NCBI GenBank assembly: GCA_019057815.1
Contig: JAHLWR010000015.1
Location: 25,248-89,247 of the forward strand
DNA: 64,000 nucleotides
Origin: Candidatus Heimdallarchaeota archaeon
Lineage (GTDB): Archaea > Asgardarchaeota > Heimdallarchaeia > Heimdallarchaeales > Heimdallarchaeaceae
Reading direction: 5' to 3'
Shown in pieces: positions 9,054 through 18,056 of the stretch. The notes under the pieces are model-generated. The model saw nothing but the letters and a program-made list of their open reading frames with translations, searched no databases and was not told the origin of the DNA. Numbering within the stretch: the stretch's first letter is position 1; the number at the start of each line of letters is the position of its first letter. A program made the position numbers and the translations under genes.

Positions 9054-11212
9054 TTAGAGTCAGTTTTAGCTAATGATTCTAATCCTTGACTTTGCGAGAG
9101 CCATTTTTCTATTTCATCCCCCTTTTGTCTCTTTCCTAGGAAATAGTTTATGAATTGTATTAGTTTCAACATTCGGTAAATTTTTTCTCTAAAATCTTCG
9201 ATAAAGCTGTCACTTAAATTGTATTTTTTACACAAATCTCTAATATGTTTTCCTTTAGATACTTCTTGAGCCAATCTGATTGTTTTCAGCGTATTAAGCT
9301 CATTTGATTTGATACTCTGTCTAATACTATGATCTTTTCTGACAAAAAGCCGTAAATATGTGGATATTGTTCGATTTTGAGCCGTGCTACAGAATTCCAG
9401 GTAGTCTAAGAAATTGTAGGGGTGGACAAAAAATGATGCAGCTAATTTTCCTATTGTTGTAGGGTTCAGTCTTCCTCCCGATGATCGTACCACAAATCCT
9501 TCCTTTATCAAGAAGTCGATAATTCCGTAATTATTTAGCCATCTTTCTTGAGTTGATGGATATTCTTTTAGCAGAAATCTTTGATGTTTACATAGAAAAT
9601 TTGAATGCTTATTTTGACACGTGCAACTTCTTCTAGACGGGGATAAATACAGTTGGAAGAGTTTGGATTGTTCTCTTATATTTGCCACAATTATACCTTT
9701 ATCTATTCCTTCAATTGAAGTAATTGTCATTTTTTTCTCTTTTTCATTCCTTGCTTTGTCATATCTTTTGTAAAAATCCATAATTTCTTTGGTTTCCAAT
9801 ATCGATTCAGCTGAAGAGAAAAACGCATTAAATATCTCGTAATCAGCTGAATGACGCATTAGAAGAGATTTATTTTTGTAAAACCAGAAGGAATCTTCTA
9901 TGTTTTCCACTAAATGTTCTATTTTGCTTGAATAAGGATCTTTTGAATAGACTATATTTTCAAGATATAACTTAACTAAATAATCATAATTTCCTAATTG
10001 GCTGTTTAAAGAGTTATAAATAGGTTTATTCTTACCTTTTTTATCTATCTTGAAGAGTTTTTTTTCTGTTCTATCCTTGAAATTTTTTCCTGAAACTAGC
10101 ACAACTCCTTGACCTTTATCCGAATAACCGAGTCTACCTGCTCTACCGAGAGTTTGGAAAACTAAGTTATTTTCAATTTTCATTCTGTTATTTTGAACAA
10201 TAAAGATAGCTGTTTCAGCAGGTAAATTCACTCCAGCCGCAAGAGTAGAAGTTGATACAAGGATGTCTAACTCACCACTTTTGTACATTTCTTCTACAAG
10301 TAATCTAACTATGTCGCTTAGTCCTGCGTGATGATAACCTACACGTTTCTTTACTATTTCTTTCAATTTATCTGGGAAGTATGTGTTCCTTACAAGTTCT
10401 TTCAGCTTTTTATCATCATTAGCTGAAAATAATTCCTTAAAGGTCTCTGTTATATCTATGTTAGCATTTTTTTCTCTGGGATTAGCTATTTTTAAGGCAA
10501 GTTCTTCAGTTTTTGATCTTGAATTACAAAAAACAATTAGAGGTTTAGATTTCTTTTGATTTTCTTGTATATAATCAATGAAGTTTCTTGATGATTCTAT
10601 AGCATATTCTAATGGAACTGGTCTGTTTTTTTCTAGTATTGGATAAACATTTAACCAATCTGCGATTTCTATTGGGTTAGCTATTGATGAAGAAAGCAAG
10701 ATTAATTGAGTCTTATTATCGTGTCTTTTAATTTCTAGCAATATTTCTTCAATTACTCCTCCTCTTTGTGTGCCAAGGAAGTGAAATTCGTCTATAACGA
10801 GTATTTTAAGGTATTTCAGTAGAATTGAATATTTTTTTATCAAAGTCAGAATTTTTTCGTATGTTCCTACTATTATGTTACTCTCTGCTATCTCTTCTTC
10901 TTTGATTTTCACTCCTCCAACAGCTAAGAGAATCTTAATTCCTGTTTGGTTCATTAGATCTGAAAAACGACTATATTCTTCTACTGCTATTGATTTATAA
11001 GGTAATGCCACACATATTTTGATTCTTCTGGGAGCTCTTAGGAATTTGCCGTAATTTGACTGAAAATATTCATAGATATATTTCTCTGTTATGAAAGTTT
11101 TTCCTGAAGAACTTGGTGCTATTAGAATACTATCATAACCATCACTAAATATGTCAAAACACTTCTTCTGGAAATCTGTTATTTGCATTGTTTGATGGTG
11201 CTTAACGCCCAT
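9050..11212 (-). CDS. Ski2-like SF2 helicase with a SWIM zinc motif
   Basis: A 720-residue superfamily 2 helicase. Motif I is APSSSGKT (32-39), motif II DEFH (141-144), motif III SSS (174-176), motif IV IVFCNSRSK, motif V STSTLAAGVNLPA, motif VI QTLGRAGR (353-360), all intact and in the Ski2/Hel308 style. After the winged-helix part a SWIM motif is present, C530-x-C532-x8-C541-x-H543. SWIM motifs bind zinc and nucleic acid or protein and are unusual in Ski2-like enzymes. NPTTIGKLAASFFVHP resembles the ratchet-region segment of Hel308. It is the last gene of the minus-strand cluster and starts one base after the HerA-like gene, so the two are surely co-expressed. Likely unwinds DNA or RNA with the cluster proteins. 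Confidence 0.88.
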   Translation of the reverse strand: MGVKHHQTMQITDFQKKCFDIFSDGYDSILIAPSSSGKTFITEKYIYEYFQSNYGKFLRAPRRIKICVALPYKSIAVEEYSRFSDLMNQTGIKILLAVGGVKIKEEEIAESNIIVGTYEKILTLIKKYSILLKYLKILVIDEFHFLGTQRGGVIEEILLEIKRHDNKTQLILLSSSIANPIEIADWLNVYPILEKNRPVPLEYAIESSRNFIDYIQENQKKSKPLIVFCNSRSKTEELALKIANPREKNANIDITETFKELFSANDDKKLKELVRNTYFPDKLKEIVKKRVGYHHAGLSDIVRLLVEEMYKSGELDILVSTSTLAAGVNLPAETAIFIVQNNRMKIENNLVFQTLGRAGRLGYSDKGQGVVLVSGKNFKDRTEKKLFKIDKKGKNKPIYNSLNSQLGNYDYLVKLYLENIVYSKDPYSSKIEHLVENIEDSFWFYKNKSLLMRHSADYEIFNAFFSSAESILETKEIMDFYKRYDKARNEKEKKMTITSIEGIDKGIIVANIREQSKLFQLYLSPSRRSCTCQNKHSNFLCKHQRFLLKEYPSTQERWLNNYGIIDFLIKEGFVVRSSGGRLNPTTIGKLAASFFVHPYNFLDYLEFCSTAQNRTISTYLRLFVRKDHSIRQSIKSNELNTLKTIRLAQEVSKGKHIRDLCKKYNLSDSFIEDFREKIYRMLKLIQFINYFLGKRQKGDEIEKWLSQSQGLESLAKTDSN

Positions 11213-11213
11213 T

Positions 11214-14200
11214 TTACATCTTTTCCCTAATGCTGGTAATAAGTTGTTTTACAAAGCTGTTTCGCTCACCTTCTTCTAAGTCAAAGTCAAAGGATTTATT
11301 CTCTTGTTGAATACTTTCGATTATTCTTCTCCGTGCTTCGATCAACTTCTTAGATGATAATGATTCGTTCTTAGTTAAGATTGAATATTCCCATAACAGC
11401 TGAAATGTCTTTTCAAAAGGTTCAGGAACTGTTGCTTGTTGAAAGAAAGAGTTTACATTTTCTAGATAATCTTCAGCTTCCATATTGGGATAAAATTTCG
11501 TTTTAATTTGTAGAAGTGAAGCTATACCTTGTTTAATAATAGCTATAAACTCTTCTTTAGGGAGATTTTGGGATTTCTCTAAAGCATGTATAACTTCATC
11601 GGGATATTCTGATTTAATCATTTTCAATACTTTTGAGCTTTCTTTTCCTAAAGACGAAAGCTCTGGAATCTCGTGCATGAAAACTTCTTTATCAAATTCT
11701 TGCCATTTTTCAGTTTTTAATTCATTATCTATCATACGTTCTATGAACTCTTCATCTTCAGTTCTATTGTTATCACCAAAAGTCACTCGAAGTTGAATAG
11801 CATCGATTTGAGAGAGAGATTTCTGGAAAATTCTTTCTAGAACCTTTTTTGGGATGTTTTCTAGCGCTTTTTCGTCATCCAAAATGTCTTTAAGCGATAT
11901 CAAGAATTTTTCTAGTGTATGACTCTCTTCTACGAATTCAACATCTAACATACTGGGTATTTTTGTTAGTAAAGAGTAAAGAACATCAAGTTTTGATTTT
12001 GCCTCATCAGTTGAATCTCTAACCTCTCTAACAAGTTTTCTGATTTTTTGTAATTCAGCAATTATGTTTTTATCATCTGTTTTTTCTTCATCTTGAATAA
12101 TGATGCTTGGTGATTCTATAAATTCTTCTAGTTCTTTCTTCTCTTCTAGTTCTTTCTTCTCTTCTAGTTCTGTCTCCTGTTGCTGTATTTCGCTCTTTTC
12201 TTCTAGACTACTTTGCTTTTCCTTCTCTATTATCCCTTTTACTTTCAGTTTTTCTAAGAATTTCTTACCTCTTGGAGTGATCTTCGTCCAATATTCTCCT
12301 CGTTTACCCTTCTTATCCACTGTCTCTTGGAAGATGTAACCAAAAGTTTCTAGAAGAGTTATAGTTTCTTTGACATTTTCTTCTGACCACTTGGAGAAGA
12401 GTTTTGGAAGAGATTCTGTGTTAATGCCTCTATGTGCTTTCGAAGAAAGTTTGATTAAGATTACTTCCATTATCGGGTGAAAACTTGTGAAATCTTCAAT
12501 ATCAACGGAAATTTTCTCTTTTTGTTTAACTGTTTCTACATCCCTTTCTGCTGATTTTCTAGCTATGGGTTCCATTTCATGTCTTTGAATTTCTTCGGGG
12601 AAGAATCTGAGTAAAATGGGTTTCTCCAATAGCTCTTCCCTTACAATTAGAAATGAGTTCCTCGGTAAGCGACGGATATATTCCGTTTGATTTTTTTTCA
12701 GCCCATGAGTCTCAGAAACTAATCTTAGACACTTTGCTGATTTCAAATTACCTATTACTCTATTTTGGTTCAGATCATAGATACTGTTAGCCAAATGAGA
12801 TGGATAAGCTGTTGAAAATATCAGTTTAAAGGGACTATTTTCAAGTTTTTTCAGTATATGTGCAATAATGGTTCTTTCTACGTCTCTGCTGAAAAATAAT
12901 TCTGCATCATCAATGTAGATAATTACATCTTCTTCTATATCCGCAATTTGAGCAAAAGTTGTTAGTTGCAGAAGAAAAGAATAAAGAAATGCTTTCTGTA
13001 TTTTAAATCCCTGTTGACTAAAGTCTATTATTTTATTAGTGGTAAATAACTCCTGAAATTCCCTTTTACCATCAATTTCTGTTAAGCTACTTATCGAATG
13101 ATCTCTTATCTCATTAACTAACGATCTTACAGCTGACAGCTGGTAATCAGTTATTACCAAACCACCAGGTTCTATAGTCAACATAGTATAAAGATCGTCT
13201 AAAGTTACAACAGATTCTGCTTGAGGATAGAGTATATCCTCTCTTTCTTCTTTGTATTCTTTAAGATAGAAGTCTACTAAATCCCTCAATAGCACTACAG
13301 TATCACTTCTAGCATCTGCAACAACTCTCAGTATATCTAGAAAATTACTTAGATATTGAGAAGCTAGCTGATCAGAAACGAATTGTTTCTCGAAATCAGG
13401 ATATAAGATGTTTAATCCAAAGTTTTTTCCAAGGGTTAAATTAGTAAAATCTGCTTTAATCCTTTGGTTAAACTCTAGATTTGACCTAGGATCGAGTATG
13501 ATAAACTTCTTATCTTGTTCTAACAAACGGCAAGTGATGATTTCTCTTGTTTTTTTATCTCCTGCAAGCAATAGAGGATATGAGAAATTAGCTGAAAATC
13601 CTAAATTCTTATCATTTTCAGTTAACCCTAGAATTATTCCATTGTCCGATTCAATTCCACTAGGAAACGTGAAAATGCCTTCAGGACGTATATCTACTGC
13701 TGAACCCGGCATAAACGTTTGATTGAATTCTTCACTTTTCTCTATTAAAGCATAATCTTTTGTTATGCTACTTATCCCCTTATTTCCTTCTAGTGTAGAA
13801 GAATCTTGATTGATTGTTCCATATGAGATAAACTCTTCCAGTGTGTCATCTAACAATCTTCCTATTTTACCTGTGTTCTCAAGTTTTGATTTGAGTTCAT
13901 TTCGTAAAAGCAAATTAAAATCTTCAACTATCTCATTTGTAGTTAAAAATATCTGAGACAAATCGTATTCCTTCCATGCTTTAATTATGTAGAACGAAAG
14001 AGTAACATCAATAGCTTGATTCTTCTCATTGACTACTTCATCAATTAAGGAGTTAGAATCCTTCTTTACTGGATTCTTTGAACCCTCTTTCTTTTTCACT
14101 CTTGCAGGTATAAACATCCGATGAAGAGTAACTTTCAGATTAGAAACCTCATTTAAGACAGATAGAAGAGGATTAGGTGTTTTCTCATTGTTATCTTGAA

Positions 14201-14369
14201 AGTTTCTTTTATTGTAATGATTATTATTGTAATGATTGGTATCTTCCTTATGTGGTTTAACGATGAAACCTGCATAAAGAGCAATTTTTCCTTCTTCTCT
14301 GATTAAAAATACTGACCTCTTAGGTCCAGCAAAGTTAACATAGTTTTTTCTATTTAACATCTTAAGCAT
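11214..14369 (-). CDS. HerA-like ATPase-fold protein with a degenerate P-loop
   Basis: A 1051-residue protein whose residues 220-620 follow the HerA/VirD4 pattern: YPLLLAGDKKTREI (the P-loop position, 264-277), KFIILDPRSNLEF (288-300), NFGLNILYP, the Walker-B-like VIIYIDDAELFF (482-493), and FKLIFSTAYPSHLANSIYDLNQNR, which matches the HerA sensor region. The GxxxxGK[ST] P-loop is absent, so ATP hydrolysis is doubtful. A winged helix follows (about 630-720), then a low-complexity EEKKELEE stretch from tandem DNA repeats, then a helical C-terminus. It overlaps the 153-residue gene upstream by eight bases. HerA normally works with NurA in DNA end resection; here a scaffold role is more likely. 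Confidence 0.7.
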   Translation of the reverse strand: MLKMLNRKNYVNFAGPKRSVFLIREEGKIALYAGFIVKPHKEDTNHYNNNHYNKRNFQDNNEKTPNPLLSVLNEVSNLKVTLHRMFIPARVKKKEGSKNPVKKDSNSLIDEVVNEKNQAIDVTLSFYIIKAWKEYDLSQIFLTTNEIVEDFNLLLRNELKSKLENTGKIGRLLDDTLEEFISYGTINQDSSTLEGNKGISSITKDYALIEKSEEFNQTFMPGSAVDIRPEGIFTFPSGIESDNGIILGLTENDKNLGFSANFSYPLLLAGDKKTREIITCRLLEQDKKFIILDPRSNLEFNQRIKADFTNLTLGKNFGLNILYPDFEKQFVSDQLASQYLSNFLDILRVVADARSDTVVLLRDLVDFYLKEYKEEREDILYPQAESVVTLDDLYTMLTIEPGGLVITDYQLSAVRSLVNEIRDHSISSLTEIDGKREFQELFTTNKIIDFSQQGFKIQKAFLYSFLLQLTTFAQIADIEEDVIIYIDDAELFFSRDVERTIIAHILKKLENSPFKLIFSTAYPSHLANSIYDLNQNRVIGNLKSAKCLRLVSETHGLKKNQTEYIRRLPRNSFLIVREELLEKPILLRFFPEEIQRHEMEPIARKSAERDVETVKQKEKISVDIEDFTSFHPIMEVILIKLSSKAHRGINTESLPKLFSKWSEENVKETITLLETFGYIFQETVDKKGKRGEYWTKITPRGKKFLEKLKVKGIIEKEKQSSLEEKSEIQQQETELEEKKELEEKKELEEFIESPSIIIQDEEKTDDKNIIAELQKIRKLVREVRDSTDEAKSKLDVLYSLLTKIPSMLDVEFVEESHTLEKFLISLKDILDDEKALENIPKKVLERIFQKSLSQIDAIQLRVTFGDNNRTEDEEFIERMIDNELKTEKWQEFDKEVFMHEIPELSSLGKESSKVLKMIKSEYPDEVIHALEKSQNLPKEEFIAIIKQGIASLLQIKTKFYPNMEAEDYLENVNSFFQQATVPEPFEKTFQLLWEYSILTKNESLSSKKLIEARRRIIESIQQENKSFDFDLEEGERNSFVKQLITSIREKM

Positions 14370-14823
14370 TTTTCATCATCTTTCTATTTTTTTTTAGAAT
14401 ACGAGATATCACAAAAGCTTTAATTGCTGGGGAAATATCTCTGAATTTTGCTTCTAGAGTCTCGTCTAAACGTTCTTGCGATCTTCTTTCCAATATCCCT
14501 ATACCCTCGCTTTTACTCCACTCTTTTTGCTCTTCACGATAAGAAGAATCGTCAAAAGGGCATAAAACATAAAGACGATTGCAAAAAGGGAGATAGATCT
14601 GAGGGTGATGCAACCACAGACCATTTTCAGCTTCAACAAAGATTATTTCATCTGTAAAAGGGTCATAAGCCGCTAAATCTATTCTTATGTACTCTCTTCC
14701 TTCAAGATAATCGTCATAATATATCTGATGAATAATAGGTACGTGTAATTCCTTTACAACTATTTTGTTTTCCTTAGACATGATTTCTGCTAACTGATTA
14801 ACAAGAACAGATTCCGTAGCCAT
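14362..14823 (-). CDS. Small protein with a possible restriction-endonuclease-like core
   Basis: A 153-residue protein. IRIDLAAYDPFTDEIIFVEAENG (residues 46-68) has the strand-D-strand-ExE layout of a PD-(D/E)xK nuclease core. The third catalytic residue is E or N, not the usual K, so activity is uncertain. It may be a non-catalytic DNA-binding or nuclease-accessory protein. It lies between the RecA-like and HerA-like genes and overlaps the latter by eight bases. A HerA/NurA-like partnership is an attractive inference but not shown. ATG start at 14823. Confidence 0.6.
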   Translation of the reverse strand: MATESVLVNQLAEIMSKENKIVVKELHVPIIHQIYYDDYLEGREYIRIDLAAYDPFTDEIIFVEAENGLWLHHPQIYLPFCNRLYVLCPFDDSSYREEQKEWSKSEGIGILERRSQERLDETLEAKFRDISPAIKAFVISRILKKNRKMMKNA

Positions 14824-14894
14824 GAGTCTTCAACAATATATCTTTGAAATCATTAATAAACTGGCAGAATACTTCAATGCATTTTTCACCAAAA

Positions 14895-15950
14895 TTAATG
14901 ATAATAAAAATTCAAGCAGACGTTTCTAATACCTGAATCATCGATAAAATAGTCTATATTTTCATCGTGAATCTGCAGAACTAGCTTTTCTGATTCTTTC
15001 TTTGCATGAATTGTAACATCACTGAAAGATTCTATTAAATCAGCTGCAGGAGCGGTATTTTGATAGGAATAACCATTAATTAGTATAATTTTACAGTTTT
15101 TGTTATCAGCTAATAAACATAACTTCTCAATAATTTCTCTAATTTTGTTCTTGATTTCTTCCTTATTTAAGTCCCCTCTGAAATAATCTGTAATGTGATC
15201 AATAACTATTAATTTAACATCTTCACTATAGATACTTTCGATTTTTACCAAGTTTTCAATAATTTCTGTGTGATTCTCTACAACTAAAGGGTAAAAATTA
15301 TGTTTGAAATCTCTTATTTCAGACCATCTTCTAGAATTTAACATCTGCTTGATTCTATTCATTGTTGATGTTGAATGACTTGTCATAATATAATATGTTT
15401 TTAACGGGGAGATTTCAACAGCTGCTTGAAGCGCTAGAGATGTCTTTCCTGAACTCGGTGGTCCATAAAGGTGAATAATTTTTGTAGAAGCGGAGATGTC
15501 AATAAACTCATAATCTTCTTCTAGTTCATTTTCCTCTTTAACCATTGGGAGTTTTTCAAATCGCTTAACTTCTTGAGATGTTCCTGTTTTTCTATGAGGA
15601 GTAAGTTCTCTTGCTTTTTCATCTTCTTTTTTGGTTTTTTGTATAGGTTTAGGTTTGAATGTAGTGTTTTCTATTTCTGGAATAGGTTTAGATTTATTAC
15701 TTTCTTCCTCAATAATTTTTTCATCCAAAGAAATTTTAGTGTAAATACTCTTAGTTTGAATTGTTGGATCAATACAAGTAAGAGGAGAAGGAAAGTAGAC
15801 ACTCGGGTGAGGAAGTATCCTTGGAATTTCATTTAGTTTTCTTGCATCTTCATTCTTAAGATCTAAGGAGTTACTGAGTTTAGAGATAGCAGATTCTACG
15901 TTCTCTATTAGTTGGTCTACAACATCGTTTAACTCAGAATCACTTCCCAA
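14895..15950 (-). CDS. RecA-superfamily (RadB/KaiC-like) ATPase
   Basis: A 351-residue protein. The first 150 residues are polar and probably disordered. The ATPase core starts at about residue 152 with Walker A LYGPPSSGKTSLALQ. Walker B is KLIVIDHITDYF, and KIILINGYSY is the strand-4-like segment that follows. It resembles RadB and other small RecA-fold proteins and lacks the long DNA-binding loops of RadA. TTG start at 15950 lies within the last codons of the upstream membrane-protein gene (11-base overlap), so translation is coupled. It is the only gene in the seven-gene cluster, apart from the helicase, with an intact P-loop. Confidence 0.78.
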   Translation of the reverse strand: MGSDSELNDVVDQLIENVESAISKLSNSLDLKNEDARKLNEIPRILPHPSVYFPSPLTCIDPTIQTKSIYTKISLDEKIIEEESNKSKPIPEIENTTFKPKPIQKTKKEDEKARELTPHRKTGTSQEVKRFEKLPMVKEENELEEDYEFIDISASTKIIHLYGPPSSGKTSLALQAAVEISPLKTYYIMTSHSTSTMNRIKQMLNSRRWSEIRDFKHNFYPLVVENHTEIIENLVKIESIYSEDVKLIVIDHITDYFRGDLNKEEIKNKIREIIEKLCLLADNKNCKIILINGYSYQNTAPAADLIESFSDVTIHAKKESEKLVLQIHDENIDYFIDDSGIRNVCLNFYYH

Positions 15951-16602
15951 AGGGATCGACCTCTAAAATATTCATGTCTTTCTTCTTCTTTTTGATAACC
16001 TGAACTCCTTCTGTTTCACTTCTGTGGTGGTAAATTGGTATTAACATCGTAATAATAAAAGCTACTTGAGCAAGGATTTCATTGTCAACATAATGATGAA
16101 TGAGGAGGTAGAGCGGTAAAGAAAACAGAACAATTTTTCCTAGCCATTTGAAAATGGATATGACAGAGACATGGAGCAGTTGCTCAGTTTCTTGAATATC
16201 AGGAGCGCTCATCAGAATGATAGAGAAACCAAGTACGTAGAATATTATTGCTATCCATAGAAGGTCTTTCTCCATAAATTGTTGAGCGAAATATAGCAGA
16301 AAAGCACCTATATAGGACAAGAGAAGCAAAGGTCCTGTGATATTGGCTGTGATTCTGCAGTCAAAATCTTTCACTTCTTCTGTCTCAAAAATAGATTTTT
16401 CGAAATCTGTTTCTAGAACTTTGACACCATATAGAAAGTAAAAGAACCTCTTAATTGGAAACCTAACAAGATTACCTAGAAATCTTATCATATCCATTAT
16501 CTTTCCAGGTAAAAACGAGATTAACCATCGTAAAGCTAGAGAAACAAACCAGAATTTGATATAAAATTCAATGATCTCTAAAAAGAACAGCACTTCAAAC
16601 AT
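15940..16602 (-). CDS. Multi-spanning membrane protein of the 9-20 kb cluster
   Basis: A 220-residue protein with about five hydrophobic segments (5-30, 92-110, 114-132, 148-168, 176-194) and a lysine-rich cytosolic tail (KKKKKD). Residues 55-90 form a soluble loop with acidic patches. No family is recognised. Its ATG directly follows the stop codon of the upstream gene with no base between (TAA-ATG), and its end overlaps the RecA-like gene. It could anchor the ATPase module to the membrane, as inferred from gene order. Confidence 0.7.
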   Translation of the reverse strand: MFEVLFFLEIIEFYIKFWFVSLALRWLISFLPGKIMDMIRFLGNLVRFPIKRFFYFLYGVKVLETDFEKSIFETEEVKDFDCRITANITGPLLLLSYIGAFLLYFAQQFMEKDLLWIAIIFYVLGFSIILMSAPDIQETEQLLHVSVISIFKWLGKIVLFSLPLYLLIHHYVDNEILAQVAFIITMLIPIYHHRSETEGVQVIKKKKKDMNILEVDPFGK

Positions 16603-18000
16603 TTAAGTACCTCCCTCAACAAGAATATCCATTTTTGTATTTGATGGAGCTTTAGGGATAGAGGATAGCTTTTCTGTGCTATTATCGTCATTATTGGAAC
16701 TTGAATCAGTGTTACCATTTTTAGATTTTTGGACTAGAAAGCTGCTCAACTGTTCTTTAACTTCAGTTGGAATTAGGATGCTTGTATATTCATTAGCAAG
16801 TTTAGTAATGTAAATCTCAACTTCACTTGAAGAAGGTAACTCTATCTTGTGAAATTGATCTATTTTGTTCAAATATGAATATGATGGGTAAAAGAATGGT
16901 ATTTGTTCTTTATGACAGAACAATGAGACTGTACTAAGAAATTTCTCTGTTGGTATTGAATATTTTTGTTCTAATTGGTTCTCAATAGACTTCTTATAGT
17001 AAGCTTTTGAAGTATTCAAAAAGCTATCAAATGAGAAATTTAACTCTTGTAGTAATAGTTCTTTAATTTTTTTCTTCGTGTTTTCTAATACACTATCTTC
17101 TTGCTTAACTTCTTCTAATTCTCTGACGATTTCCTCTCCCTTGGAGATAACCTTTTCATTCTTTTCTAATACATCATCATGTTCGGAAATTTCTGTTATA
17201 TCTTCCTTGGTACTTTTAGGAACTATTTTTTTCTCATGTAATAATAGATTATTATTGTTTAAATCGATAATTATACCAAAAGTTGGAAAGAGTTCTTTCA
17301 ACATTTCACTCTCTAAAATATCGAAATCAATCTTTGTCTCTCTCTTTAAATCCAGAATTAAATCGAATACTTCGTTGTAGAACAATTCATTAAACTTCTT
17401 TATTGTTCCAAAGACTTTCTTTGTCCTACATTTTATAATTGGTCCTTTAAGTAAGAATATTTCATATTGACTTGAATCTACTATACTCAAGTGAAATTTA
17501 AGACTAAGTTTTTGCTTTGTTATAGACGAGAGATTACCTAAATAGGATGATGTATCAGTTGAAATTGAGCTAACCTTAAGCGCAACTATAGGAATTAATG
17601 AAGCGTTATTTTTCTCTTTTTTAACTAAAACAACTCCTCCCCTGTTAACATGTTCATTCAATATTATAGAGTTTCTATTAATAGATCTTTCAATATCTTC
17701 CTCAACATCCTCATAAACCTCTATTTCTTCAGAATCCTTTGCTATAGACTTCTTAATGACTCTATTGAGTAATTCTACTGAAAGAAAAGAGAATACCATA
17801 GCAATGATGATAATAATCCACCTAGTATCAGGATTCCAGATAAAAAGGAGGATAAGAAATAATACTAGCCAAGAAAATGTAGCAGTAAGGATTTGAATAG
17901 ACCAAGGTAACTCTCCTTTGGTTCTAACATGCTTTTTTATCCTTTCGCTAAATAATGCACTTCTTTCTTTTAGCTTAGCTATTAATAAATATCTAGCCAT
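16603..18000 (-). CDS. Membrane protein with a large cytosolic domain, cluster member
   Basis: A 465-residue protein. Two adjacent membrane helices near the N-terminus (about 34-56 and 61-83) are followed by an acidic segment and a 350-residue soluble domain of alternating strands and helices, then a serine/asparagine-rich tail. No family is recognised. ATG at 18000 is preferred over the GTG at 18009, because the TATA element at 18030-18037 predicts a transcript starting near 18008. The stop codon abuts the next gene. Likely a membrane scaffold for the downstream ATPases, by position only. Confidence 0.7.
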   Translation of the reverse strand: MARYLLIAKLKERSALFSERIKKHVRTKGELPWSIQILTATFSWLVLFLILLFIWNPDTRWIIIIIAMVFSFLSVELLNRVIKKSIAKDSEEIEVYEDVEEDIERSINRNSIILNEHVNRGGVVLVKKEKNNASLIPIVALKVSSISTDTSSYLGNLSSITKQKLSLKFHLSIVDSSQYEIFLLKGPIIKCRTKKVFGTIKKFNELFYNEVFDLILDLKRETKIDFDILESEMLKELFPTFGIIIDLNNNNLLLHEKKIVPKSTKEDITEISEHDDVLEKNEKVISKGEEIVRELEEVKQEDSVLENTKKKIKELLLQELNFSFDSFLNTSKAYYKKSIENQLEQKYSIPTEKFLSTVSLFCHKEQIPFFYPSYSYLNKIDQFHKIELPSSSEVEIYITKLANEYTSILIPTEVKEQLSSFLVQKSKNGNTDSSSNNDDNSTEKLSSIPKAPSNTKMDILVEGGT

Positions 18001-18029
18001 GTCTCTCACTAATCTAATTTAGTATTTGA

Positions 18030-18037
18030 TATTTAAA
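18030..18037 (-). promoter_or_regulatory. TATA element of the internal promoter
   Basis: TTTAAATA on the minus strand, centred 34 bases before the ATG at 18000, in the 56-base gap after the surface-protein gene. It gives the six downstream cluster genes their own start site and a leader of only about eight bases. Confidence 0.5.
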
Positions 18038-18056
18038 CTAAGTAAATTATCCAAGC

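Noticed and set aside
12100..12339. Plus-strand serine/phenylalanine-rich reading frame inside the HerA-like gene
   Set aside because: Shadow of the EEKKELEE tandem repeats on the other strand.
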